Shown in pieces: positions 36,025 through 46,238 of a stretch of DNA of 64,000 bases (position 1 is its first letter; each line of letters begins with the position of its first letter). The notes below the pieces were generated by a model. That model had not been told where the DNA came from. It worked only from the letters and a program-made list of their open reading frames with translations, and did not search any database. Made by a program: the position numbers and the translations under genes. The DNA comes from Sialis fuliginosa (Eukaryota; Arthropoda; Insecta; Megaloptera; Sialidae), in NCBI GenBank assembly GCA_961205875.1, contig OY540813.1:10449001-10513000 (forward strand), given 5' to 3'.

Positions 36025-37441
36025 TTGTTTTTTATAGACATGGATCATAAATATCGTCTTATATTATATTATATTATATATACATGGCTTCATTTTGAAG
36101 AAGATTCTGATAAGGTATATTGCAAATATATGCCAGGCCTGCTTGATGATCCAAATGTATGCGAAGAACTGCAAGAAATGGTGAAAAATTTAGAACCACC
36201 CAAATCTACATAGCCAACATTTCTAGTGGATATTCGCGGAAGTGCTCGTAAGTAATGATATGTTATTTTAAAATAAATTCTTTACCACAATATTAATTTT
36301 TTTACATTTTATTAATTTTTTATGAGCAAAAAAAATATTTTGACATATTATTAATCAATTTTTTAGATACTTATAAAGAAGCTGAAAATAAAATCGTTGA
36401 GTTAGAAACAAAACCATATGTATACTCGACAGCAAATGAAGAATCTGCAAAAAAAAAGCAGATACTGATAAGAAGGCTCTGAAGCGCAAATTTGTTGCAA
36501 AGAATAAAGAGCTCATTAACAAACAATTTAGTCAAGCAGCATTGAAATGGACAGACGATCTTGGTATAAAAATTCGTAAGTAGTTTTAATTTTTTTTGGT
36601 AAAATTTTTTGTTATAAATATGCAACAAATATATTTTTTTTAATGTTAGATTCATCTAATCCTAAAAGTCAACACACAAAAAGAAAAAAATTGAATTCTA
36701 AATCGATTTCAATCCCAAGTTGTCACCCATCTGATGACACTGACATTAAGTCAACTTCAACGGAATTTTCCAGTGATGAAGACAACACTAACGGATTAGA
36801 TCCAAACAATATATTAAATCCAAAAAGGATTGTAAAAAAAAAAAGCTGAAGAAAAACTCGAGACCAGTGCAAATCAACCAATGACAATAGGTAAAAACAT
36901 ACATCGTTTTTTTTTTCTTTAATGTGTATTGGAAACGTGATTTTTTTTGTTACAGAAGATCTGCATCAATTCATATCGAGCTGTTTTGTAAGCATCGGCA
37001 AACGTTTGTCAAATTTAGGAAGTCAATTAACCAATTATTCAACCAGATTACAAAGCCTTGAAAATGTCATTGAAAAACTTCATAATTCAACAAGCATTTT
37101 GAGTGACGAAATCAGTAACTCTGAGAGTGAATTTGACATGATTCTTCCACTACAAAATGAAGAAAGTTTTATTAAATTTAATGATAAAATTAAAAATGAT
37201 GTTGATTTTAAAAAAAAATTGGTAAGTAATCACAAATAAAATTATTATTTTTTTATATAAGCCCTATTTTATATAATTCGTTTATAAGACATGAATAATA
37301 ATTTTCTTTTTTTAGATTTACAAATTGTTATGCTAAATAAACAAGACAGTAGATATAACCAAGAATATTGGAAAGATACTCCGTGCCTACATTACTCGTG
37401 ATTTGGCAATTAATTATGTGGCAATCAAAACGTCAGAATAA
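36025..37441 (+). pseudogene. DUF4806-like transposon gene, five exons, broken
   Basis: The exons are about 36025-36247, 36367-36575, 36650-36890, 36956-37221 and 37316 to about 37441. Each junction has GT/AG ends and the first three are phase 1 (for example GCTC|GTAAGT, GTTACAG|AAGAT). Exon 1 reads TWLHFEEDSDKVYCKYMPGL, exon 2 YKEAENKIVELETK and a Lys-rich stretch, exon 3 a Ser/Asp-rich linker, exon 4 a coiled region then FDMILPLQNEESFIKFNDKI. The last part and exon 5 (ITKNIGKILRAYITRDLAIN) resemble the DUF4806 domain of arthropod proteins, function unknown. Damage: an in-frame TAG near 36211 where Trp is likely, frameshifts in poly-A runs near 36455 and 36840, and frame slips in exon 5. The true start lies uncertainly upstream. 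Confidence 0.6.
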
Positions 37442-37619
37442 TCTTCAAAAAAAATTTAAAATTTGTGTTAGCATTAAATTATGTTATTATTTTCATAATA
37501 TAAATTATTGATAACACTGTTATAATTAATGACATATGTTTAATTGTTAATTAAATAATTAATAAATTAATATTTAATAAATATTTTATATTTAACACTA
37601 AAATACGCTGTTGTAGCAT

Positions 37620-38483
37620 TTATTGATTTAACAATTTTTTTCAGTAAAATTACAGTCTGATATTGAAATAAAGCTATGCAAGTTATATCCCGATGCATAG
37701 TAATATTGCAACGAGCGGTTTGTATTTTTTTCAAATTGACTTGATGTAAGTTGGGTAGTAAAAATTCAATACTGCAACAAATAGTTTGTAATTTTTCGAA
37801 ACTAAATTGGTATTAGTTGGGTTGAAAAATTACGATATATGGTTGTAAAATTACTAAATGTATTTAATCTAATTTGTTTAGTAAAATTCCGACTATTGTA
37901 TTGTAATATTACTAAACAATTTTTTAATAAAGGTTAGTAATATTGCAACAAATAGTTTGTAATTTTTCTAAACTAAATTGGTATAAATTGTCTAGTATAA
38001 TTACAATAAATTTTTGTAAAATTACTAAAATTATTAGAAACATTTGGCTTAGTAAAATTACGAATAATGTACAGTAATATTACTAAACATAAGTCTAGTA
38101 AATGATTAGTAATTTTGCGACAGATGATTTGTAATAGTTTAAAATTGAGTTGTGATAAATTGTATAGTAAATTTACAAAACTGTGTTCCATAATTCCGAA
38201 AATTGTGGTGCGTAAAAACTTCCTACACATTTTTGTAAAATTACTAAAATTATTAGAAACATTTGGCTTAGTAAAATTACGAATAATGTACAGTAATATT
38301 ACTAAACATAAGTCTAGTAAATGATTAGTAATTTTGCGACAGATGATTTGTAATAGTTTAAAATTGAGTTGTGATAAATTGTATAGTAAATTTACAAAAC
38401 TGTGTTCCATAATTCCGAAAATTGTGGTGCGTAAAAACTTCCTACACATTTTTGTAAAATTACTAAAAAAATTTTTGACAGTG
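37620..38483 (-). repeat. Right subterminal array of GTAAAATTAC-like motifs
   Basis: Same word set as the left array (GTAAAATTAC, GTAATATTAC, GTAATTTT), in both orientations, up to the CAGTG terminus at 38483. It includes the 219-bp duplication. Confidence 0.6.
38011..38448 (+). repeat. 219-bp tandem duplication
   Basis: Two consecutive, virtually identical units begin TTTTTGTAAAATTACTAAAA at 38011 and 38230, and a third start is seen at 38449. The near-identity points to a recent duplication. The period differs from the 216-bp units of the other end, and the unit sequences are not copies of each other. Confidence 0.85.
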
Positions 38484-38485
38484 TA

Positions 38486-39585
38486 TACTATAACAAAGAC
38501 GTGTGTTTCGCTTTGAAAATCTTTTTTTATTTTTTATGATAAATGATAATTTTTGTTTGTGAGGGTGTTTTAGTGATTTTTAATATAAATGTAAAAATAT
38601 GTATCCCTTTTAAACATGTTCTATATTCAAATGTACCTTAAAATATTTTGTAATGATGTAAAATCAAATTTTCTTGTTGTAATGACAAAAAAAAACAATT
38701 GTCAAGTGCAAGTTGAGCCTCGCGTACTAATGTCCGGTAAAATATAGTTTTGATTTAATAAGTGTTTTGCCTTTTTCGATTTTGATACGAAACGTTCAAA
38801 AATACCTTAAAAAATAAAAACTCCAAAGAAATCTTGTTATGAAAATCATAACATTTCTGAACTCTACAATATAATTTTCGAATATTATTATTTAAAAAAA
38901 TGTTTTAAGATATCATGAAACACATTTTTAGGGTTCCGTACCTCAAAATGATAAAACGAAACCCTTATATATGATCACCTTATTATGACTCCTTTTCTCA
39001 TGAACAACTAGAATTATCAAGTTGAAATTAATATCAAATACTAAGATCTACAGTCTCATAATCCTGTAAAAAATTCAAGTTTCTAACTAAATGCAATAAA
39101 AATATAAAGTGACGTTATTGGATACAACATACCTATATGTATAAGAAGTATCATTTGAAAAGAAAAATCGTAAATGAAAAAAAGTAATTACGCTAATGTT
39201 AGTGAGGTAATGAATTTTTCTCTGCCGTATCTTTATTTTATATATTTTCGATATTGACATGTGTTCGTTGCAAGTGAATTAGCTGTCAATTTAAAAACTG
39301 TAGAGAAAAAAATTATTCACATTACTGAAAATAATCATGGACAATCCAGGATCGGTTTTACAGTAAATTTGTATTTATTAACAGAAAAGGTATATTTCTA
39401 TTTAAGGGTCATCCATACAATTACATCACATCTAGGTTTACAATTTGGGGGAACGGTCATGGTCTGAGAAATGACAATTTGGGGAGGGTCATGGACTATG
39501 ACATGGACAAAATAGTTATTTTAATATATTTAATAAGCATTTTTCTATTTAATTTGCTTTAATTTTTTAGGTTTTTTTTGGGGGG
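38486..39585. other. Intronic stretch with one repeat fragment
   Basis: 38695-38745 (GTCAAGTGCAAGTTGAGCCT, CTAATGTCCGGTAAAATA) belongs to the same family as 63555-63600, and 38930-38975 has GGGTTCCGTACC. No exon is supported. Confidence 0.45.
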
Positions 39586-39589
39586 GGGT

Positions 39590-39880
39590 CATGTCATCAG
39601 ACCATAAATACACATTTTCGTAAATATCTCGACTGCAGTGCTACCTACCATTTTTTGTAAAAGCAATTTCTTTCCACATTTCTACGTAACATTAATATTC
39701 TAAATATGAACCAAATCGGACCATAAATACACATTCTTGACCCCAGCGGCACCTACCAGGTCAAAAAAATCTATAAACTTATTGGAGCACCAAACGAACA
39801 TATGGTATGAATATGACTTCGATACGTCCAATGGTTTAGGCCTGATGAGAACACATACTTACACACAAACGTTGACCTTT
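39590..39880 (+). repeat. Interspersed repeat D, related fragment
   Basis: ATACACATTTTCGTAAATAT and CTTCGATACGTCCAATGGTT / GATGAGAACACATACTTACA match the two outer parts of the repeat at 31060-31520; the CTTCCTCGCA core is absent. A run of nine G lies just before it (about 39580-39588). Confidence 0.55.
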
Positions 39881-39889
39881 CATTTCTAA

Positions 39890-40850
39890 TTTGGCCATTG
39901 TAGAGTATATATATTTAAATACAATTTTTGGCAAAAGTAATCGTTAACCAAAAAAATTTACTTTATTTTTCTCGATTTACTGAATGCTGGTATCAGCTTA
40001 CTTAATTAAATGTAGTATCTGACTTTTTTGTTTTCTAAGCAACTTGTTTGGCATGTTAACACTAAATACGCATTGATTTATTTTCATAAAATTTTTTAGC
40101 AGAACATTATTTAATATAACTCTTTTAAAATTTTTTATCATAATTGTGTTAAACGAAACAATATTATCTTTTTTAATCCTCCTGTTCGCAATTTCTAAAG
40201 AATTAAAATTCTTTAAAAATGTTTTATAATTAATGATATTATCTTTGTTTCCTCAACATTGTTATCATAACTATTTAATCTGAAATATAAAATAATTTTA
40301 TAGTTTTAAACCAGTGTTATTTTAAGATGCCATAAAAATTTGCATATGTGGCTAGAACTACGTTACGTTCGTGTGCGTTGTAATTTTTTTATTATACTTT
40401 TAATTTACATTAAAATAAAGAACTTCTATCGGAAATAAAATCAATTCCCGACAGACATAATTACATTTTTATAGATGTTTGTAAAGGCTTGCATTCACTC
40501 AAACACGCGATCGCTGAAATCACGCGAAAACATTATCAGACGATATTAAATTTTGACATACACATAGTATATAAAATATTACTACATCAAGCAAATGTAA
40601 CTACATATATAGTTGAGGTTTTTTTCTTTTCTGTCATAACAAAAAACCGAATGAATTTTTTTTTTGTTAACGATAATGAAATTTGGAATAATAAAAAAAG
40701 TAGGTCAAATACAAAGAGTGAAAATGTTACTGGAAATGTATAAATGTAATTTTTTATCACTATTTTCAATGATTTCATTATAAAATATTGGATGTAAAAA
40801 TTTATATTTTAAGTGTAAGTTGTATCTTCAATAATGGTTTCTCATAGTAT
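39890..40850. other. Intronic AT-rich stretch, no feature seen
   Basis: An 84-codon open frame at 40489-40743 has no acceptor or family resemblance and is treated as chance. Confidence 0.45.
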
Positions 40851-40854
40851 AGGT

Positions 40855-41285
40855 ACAGTGATAGGCAAAAGTGATTGACCAGTTTTCATTCAAATTCGCT
40901 TATAACAAATTTAGTGGCGCCTCCCATTTGATTATTATTATTAAAACATTTAAATCATTTCTCCATGTACCAAACAAAGACAGATATTTTGAAACTCATT
41001 TGCTAGATAAAGAAGTACTCTTCGTTTATATTACTCATATATATTTGTTCGATTAGATTATTATGTAATTTATTAAACATTGTATAAATAAATTTTGTGG
41101 CTATGTATTTTTAAATATGTTAAACTTGATAATAAATTAATTAATCAAATGGACGTATATTTGTGTAACTATATAAGCTCCGCCCTAGAAAAAGATAACC
41201 GATGATGTTTGTCTTAATATTATCGAATCTGTTGTAAGCGATTCTGACCTTTACGCTGGCAGACGACTTCTGAAGCCCATAGTAC
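40855..41285 (+). repeat. Repeat F, copy 2
   Basis: Collinear with 29395-29752 at moderate identity, with an extra segment after GGCGCCTCCC. It ends about 90 bp upstream of the ratchet-like splice site. Confidence 0.7.
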
Positions 41286-41354
41286 CTATATATATTAACA
41301 ATTTCCAAACTTGTAAATTTAAGATTTTTAAACATTCATATATATATCTACAAA

Positions 41355-41385
41355 TAACTTCTTTTTTTTGTTTCAGGTAAGCCTA
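41355..41385 (+). promoter_or_regulatory. Recursive splice (ratchet) site candidate
   Basis: A pyrimidine tract (CTTCTTTTTTTTGTTTCAG) is followed at once by GTAAGCC, so a strong acceptor and a strong donor meet at 41376/41377 with no exon between. This is the consensus of ratchet points used to remove very long insect introns in steps. It is on the same strand as the PH-like exon and about 29.6 kb downstream of that exon's donor. Regulation of inclusion, if any, cannot be read from sequence. A chance occurrence is possible but less likely given tract quality. Confidence 0.6.
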
Positions 41386-43645
41386 TCAACTTCTTCTGTA
41401 TTTACTTGGTGAGAAATTTGTGGTCGTTCATTAGCTCACTGATAATTTCAAAATCAACAAAAAAAGGTAATTTACGAAATGTTATCATTATTGATTAATA
41501 CGTGATTAAAAGTAAAATTATTTTATATCGCTCTATTTAACTACGGTAATATTGTTAAAGAAAGTAATTAAAATAAGAATTTTCTACCGTTTGATCTTGA
41601 ACAACTTAATTATATATATTCTGAGAAAATTTACATGTAAGAAAATTTCGAAACGTTTTAAAATGTAGTTAGATTATTTTAAGATGTTGCGATTTATATT
41701 GTATAATAATAATGTATATTGTATTTACAATGTACACAATTGTTATCTTAATACAATAGATACTCATAGTTGAATATTTATGATCTTCAAAAATTAACCA
41801 ATTCAGAAATAATTATTTTTTCTTGAAATATATTTTAGTCTATCGTTAAAAACTAGCCAGAATTAATATGCCTAAATGCACGAAAGATTTATTCGAAGCT
41901 AATTGTGATACTATGAGCGTACCCGGGAGAGACAGGGGGGTGGCGCTTGCCCCCCCTCCCCTAGCTTGTACTCAAAAAGTAACAAGCAAATCAGTATATT
42001 AAATTAGATCGATTTTTTACCTAAAGTAGAAAAAAATTAAAATTAATGAATCCCACTATAATCGATGGCTAGGTAGAATACATTTTTGTAGATGATTTTG
42101 TCTTCTATAAGATACATACAAAATTTATTATTGAAAAAAACCAAAACGAATTAAAAAAGTGAATATTTTTTGTTGTTAATTTTCGCACACCTGTAATATA
42201 AACAATGGAAATGATAAATATTTTTCATTACCTTTGTACAATTTCTCGATTTGTCTAGGTAACACACCAAAACATTGATTTAAATTAAACTATCGAGTTA
42301 ACAAAAATCGCGGAGTTTCGTATACTAAAGTTACAAAGTTGTAATCGCGAAGCACAGAAACAATCGATTATTTAAGAAAAAAACGAAAAAAATACTCAAT
42401 GTTTGTTTACAGTAATGTCCATTTATAAGGGCAGTACACAACTTTTTTTCTCTTCAACATCCGAAAAATTTAACTACCCATCTTTTCGAGCCCAACCCCC
42501 CTCCCCCTTTACCGCGGGGTTCTGAACAAAATTCTGGGACGGAAAAGTTTTACATTTTATTAAAAAATAAATGTTTCTAACAAAAATACAATTAGTTGCT
42601 TTATCATGTTTCGAAATATAAAACGTGTTTTTTTAATCTGCAAAAAGTGCTGTGATAATTTAGAAGGTTTTTATCCATAATCTAAATTTCTCCTCTAATT
42701 CTTATAGAATGAGAAAAGTTTTTTTTCACTATTGGCACGCAACCAAGACTTTCTTTGGAAAACGGGTAGCTCGAAATAAGCGACGCTCGATATAAAAAAT
42801 GTATACATATGTATTTGAATCTGGCTTAATCATCTATCTCCTGTACTAATACACGTCATAGTTATTTGTATAAAATCTCGGCTAGTTAGACACGGTGTCG
42901 CCCATGAAAAACTAACTCATGTCGACAAGTGATGCTCGGCGAAACTTTGATCGGATGCCAAAACATCAATCTGCAGATACTGAAAATAGCTCTCGACGGT
43001 TTTGTAATAACTGTGTCTGTATACCTTAATAATAATAACATCAACACTCAAAATATTTCAATTTGATTTAATGGTATGGATGAAATTTATTAAATATGCA
43101 TATCGTTTGCATTTCATACATATTTCCTACATTATATAAATTCAATTATATTTTACTGGAATTTTGGTGTTGATAGTTCGTTAATTTATAATTTATTATT
43201 ATTTTGAAATCAATATCTATGGATATTTTTATTAGATCATTTATATATAGGTACGTGTTGAATATTTTAAAATGGAATGCATTGAATAAAAAATATTTAT
43301 TGAGATTTGATTACCAACTATACTGAATATTAACCTATTTACATTTAACTGTCTTACAACGTGATTTGATGCCAATTGATCATTTTGTTTAAAAAATAGT
43401 GGACAGATAAACATCGTGGTTCGGCACACTACCAAGTGTATTTTCTTATGTAAATAGTTAGTGAAATGATAACATTTAAATCATTTTTATGTACATACAT
43501 AACTAGCATTCTTTGTTTTAATGAGAAATTAAAATGTTTAATTCTTGAGCATTGTTTTAACTACTCATAACTATTTTTATAGAGAATTAAATTTCCTAGA
43601 AAATTACTATTTAACTTTTTTTTTTTAAAGCAATAGTTTATCCGT
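41386..43645. other. Intronic stretch with C/G-rich patches
   Basis: Patches GACAGGGGGGTGGCGCTTGC with CCCCCCTCCCC (41930-41965) and CCAACCCCCCTCCCCC (42491-42508) stand out. 42090-42115 shares a short phrase (TGTAGATGATTTTGTCTTCT) with repeat E. No exon is supported. Confidence 0.4.
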
Positions 43646-43649
43646 GAGA

Positions 43650-43965
43650 ACCTTTTAGACGTACAATTTAACAAATAAATAACTTTGAATACCTGTAACT
43701 TTTGATCGTCTAATTGAGAGACATGACTTTTTAGACACTTTTGTAGAGAATTTTATCTTCTACAAAATAATGTCCTTAAAAAAAATTCATCAGTAATACC
43801 AACTTTAGTACTAAAGAATCATTTTACCATATTATTTAAATGGGAAACGGGACCCCCTCCTTGAACTACAGGGTAATCCTTCGACAAGGATTTATTTTAC
43901 TATTAGATCAAAAAGTAACGAGCAATTTTTTTTACACACCCTAATATAGGTAATAGGATATTTAT
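43650..43965 (-). repeat. Interspersed repeat E, copy 2
   Basis: Reverse-complement match to 27950-28215. Landmarks are GTAACTTTTGATCGTC, TTTTATCTTCTACAAAATAA and AAATGGGAAACGGGACCCCC, ending near ACACACCCTAATA. Confidence 0.65.
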
Positions 43966-43969
43966 CCTA

Positions 43970-44545
43970 TTTTTTCAATATGATATTTAACACTCTTTTT
44001 ATTTAAAAATATAATAAACTTCGTATTCTCTGTATACAATAAAACTCGTATCTTTATTTGAATCCAGTATTAACGGTAAAAAAACACAGATCCAGCTCTC
44101 TTCGTATAGAATAACACAAACATCCAAACTATAACTGAATTTATGGGAGTTTTATCTACTGCAGACTTGTCTCTGTGTAATATTGTAGTAAAATTTTGAA
44201 CGAAACCGAGATTTAATTATTTCTGGCATAACAATATATTGTCCACGGGCAGACTCCGGTGGTGGTCCATAACCAGCCATAAATTCCATACGTATAGACA
44301 TACAAAAAATAGATTAATATATCTGGAAATCAAGGGTGCAGGTGAATAAATCACCCCGAATCTGCATATGTGACTCTACACGTGTGTTGTTTACAGGACG
44401 TTGTGGTTCGCATAAATTAAATATGTTCAAGAGAATTCATACATGTTGATTTAATTAATTCTATTATTTCAATATAATAATAACTGATATCATTTAGTTA
44501 TAGTTTTACTTACATATTTTATTTACACTTCAGAACATCGTTCTG
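43970..44545. other. Intronic stretch, no feature seen
   Basis: Nothing supported by the sequence. Confidence 0.5.
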
Positions 44546-44549
44546 CATT

Positions 44550-44790
44550 TTGTTTCCTCGCAATATCGAAGATACGAGAAACTTTGTGATTGTTTTTAAA
44601 TGAGACAAAAAAAAGTTTCTCTGATTTCAAAATTTTAAATTGATTTTTCCGTGTCTGTCCTCTGAATCCTTGTCACACGCATAACTCATGAAAGCGATAT
44701 TAATAAAACTGGGTTAGTTTGTTGAGTCTGGCATGATGACGGTCCCATTTCAAAATCGTGTGTAAGGGGGAGGGGTGAATTCCCAAAAAA
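44550..44790 (+). repeat. Interspersed repeat D, copy 3
   Basis: TTCCTCGCAATATCGAAGAT, GTCTGTCCTCTGAATCCTTG, GTCACACGCATAACTCATGA and GGTCCCATTTCAAAATCGTG all recur at 31180-31390. Confidence 0.65.
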
Positions 44791-45560
44791 AAATTTATAG
44801 AATTTTTTTTGTAGAGCATTCAATAGGTCTACAGCGTTTGTTGTAAAATATTCCCTTACAAAGATTTATCTCGATTTGCTTTTAAAAACCGTCTTTTTTT
44901 TAAATTCATATTTACTTAAATCGTCATTTTGACGTTTGCATAAATTTGGATTTCGATTGAAACTGTCAAAAAATAAAAAATATACGAAAAAATAATCAGG
45001 TGCATTTCGAATATTTTTTAGGAAAATTGTTTAAAAATTAAATGGTTAACCAATGCCAGGTAATTTATTTGAACACTTTATCAGTTTTTATTTAAATTTT
45101 TCAATAATTAACTACCTTTGGTAAATTTAGCACGAGGAAGCACTGTGCATTTACTTGGTAGAAGTTTTTTGTCATGTGACCAGTGTTCCCAGATATGCAA
45201 TTTTTAATTTAGGCTAAGGAAGAAATAGAAATTTCTAGGAAAACATTAAAGTAGGTATTTTTTTTATAACGTAGCGTTTCAATGATATTTTTACCAACCT
45301 AATTACGTTGACTCTTATTTTGATAGATATTAAAATAGGTAGGTATAGCAAGAATTAAGATCAATACTAAACGTATCTCGAAAATGTTATTTTTAGTTAT
45401 TTCTCCTGAAGATTTATTTTGGGGATGATAAAAGTATTCAATTTATACTTAAATACATATATATGTTTGATGTGTACAAAAGGAACCCATATATGTATGT
45501 ATAAGTCGCTATCCAATAACGAATACATATGTATTTCAAACGGAACTGTAATAACTACAA
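44791..45560. other. Intronic AT-rich stretch, no feature seen
   Basis: Nothing supported by the sequence. Confidence 0.5.
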
Positions 45561-45562
45561 TA

Positions 45563-46236
45563 CAGTGCCTTCCAAAAGTTCCGGGCCACCTAAATAACTT
45601 TTGAATGGTTTGAAATTTTAAATTTATAGAGAGGAGGCAAAAAATCTTAAATAGCATGTGGAGTTGAGTGAAGGCTCGTTTGAAAGAGCTTTTCGAGGTG
45701 AAAACAACGCGGGTCGCCGAGATGTCTACGATTTTTTTTTCGGAGTGATGATTATTTGAACATTAGATTTAACGCATTTTCAAAAATGTATTAAAATCAA
45801 AAATACTAAAGCAAAAAAAGATTTAAACAAACGCTGTCAAAAATTCACAAACTACCGCGTAAAATAAAGATCGCTGGCAGATGAGCATTGATATTTGAGT
45901 AATACATTTATATTTACATTTCTATTATCAAAAAATGCATTTAACCCAATTTTCAAATAATCATAACTTTTTGAAAAAAAAAATATAAATACCTCAGCGA
46001 CCCTGCGTTGTTTTCGTCTCAGAAAGCCCTTTCGAACGAGCTCACACTTAACCCCACAAGCCATTTAAGATTTCTTGGCTCCCCCCTCCCCCCACCCACC
46101 GGGTGTGTGAAGGTGGATGTTTTGTGGTTAAATAATATACTTTGTGATCCCATTATTGTATCGTTATAAATTTCGATTCTATATTTCAAACCAATCAAAA
46201 GTTATTTAGGTGGCCCGGAACTTTTGGAAGGCACTG
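45563..46236. mobile_element. Tc1/mariner-like MITE, copy 2
   Basis: A 674-bp element with near-perfect ends CAGTGCCTTCCAAAAGTTCC and GGAACTTTTGGAAGGCACTG, flanked by TA on both sides (45561-45562 and 46237-46238). Terminal arms match the element at 22131. The interior is longer and itself partly inverted (GGCTCGTTTGAAAGAGCTTT against AAAGCCCTTTCGAACGAGCT). Non-coding. Confidence 0.8.
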
Positions 46237-46238
46237 TA

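Larger units (their letters stand above)
31910..38483 (+). mobile_element. 6.6-kb TIR DNA transposon carrying a DUF4806-like gene
   Basis: The left end CACTGTTAAAAATTTTTGTA and the mirrored right end AAAAAAATTTTTGACAGTG define inverted termini next to TA on each side (31908-31909 and 38484-38485). About 1.2 kb at the left and 0.85 kb at the right are packed with GTAAAATTAC-type motifs in both orientations and contain tandem units of 216 bp (left) and 219 bp (right). A five-exon gene for a DUF4806-like protein lies at about 36.0-37.4 kb. A hAT element is nested at 33741-35547; without it the element is about 4.8 kb. No transposase is recognisable, so the superfamily is undetermined; TA flanks would fit Tc1/mariner and several others. 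Confidence 0.65.

Noticed and set aside
37973..38516. Long minus-strand frame of 158 codons and two plus-strand frames
   Set aside because: All arise from the 219-bp tandem duplication in the subterminal array; period divisible by three keeps frames open by chance.
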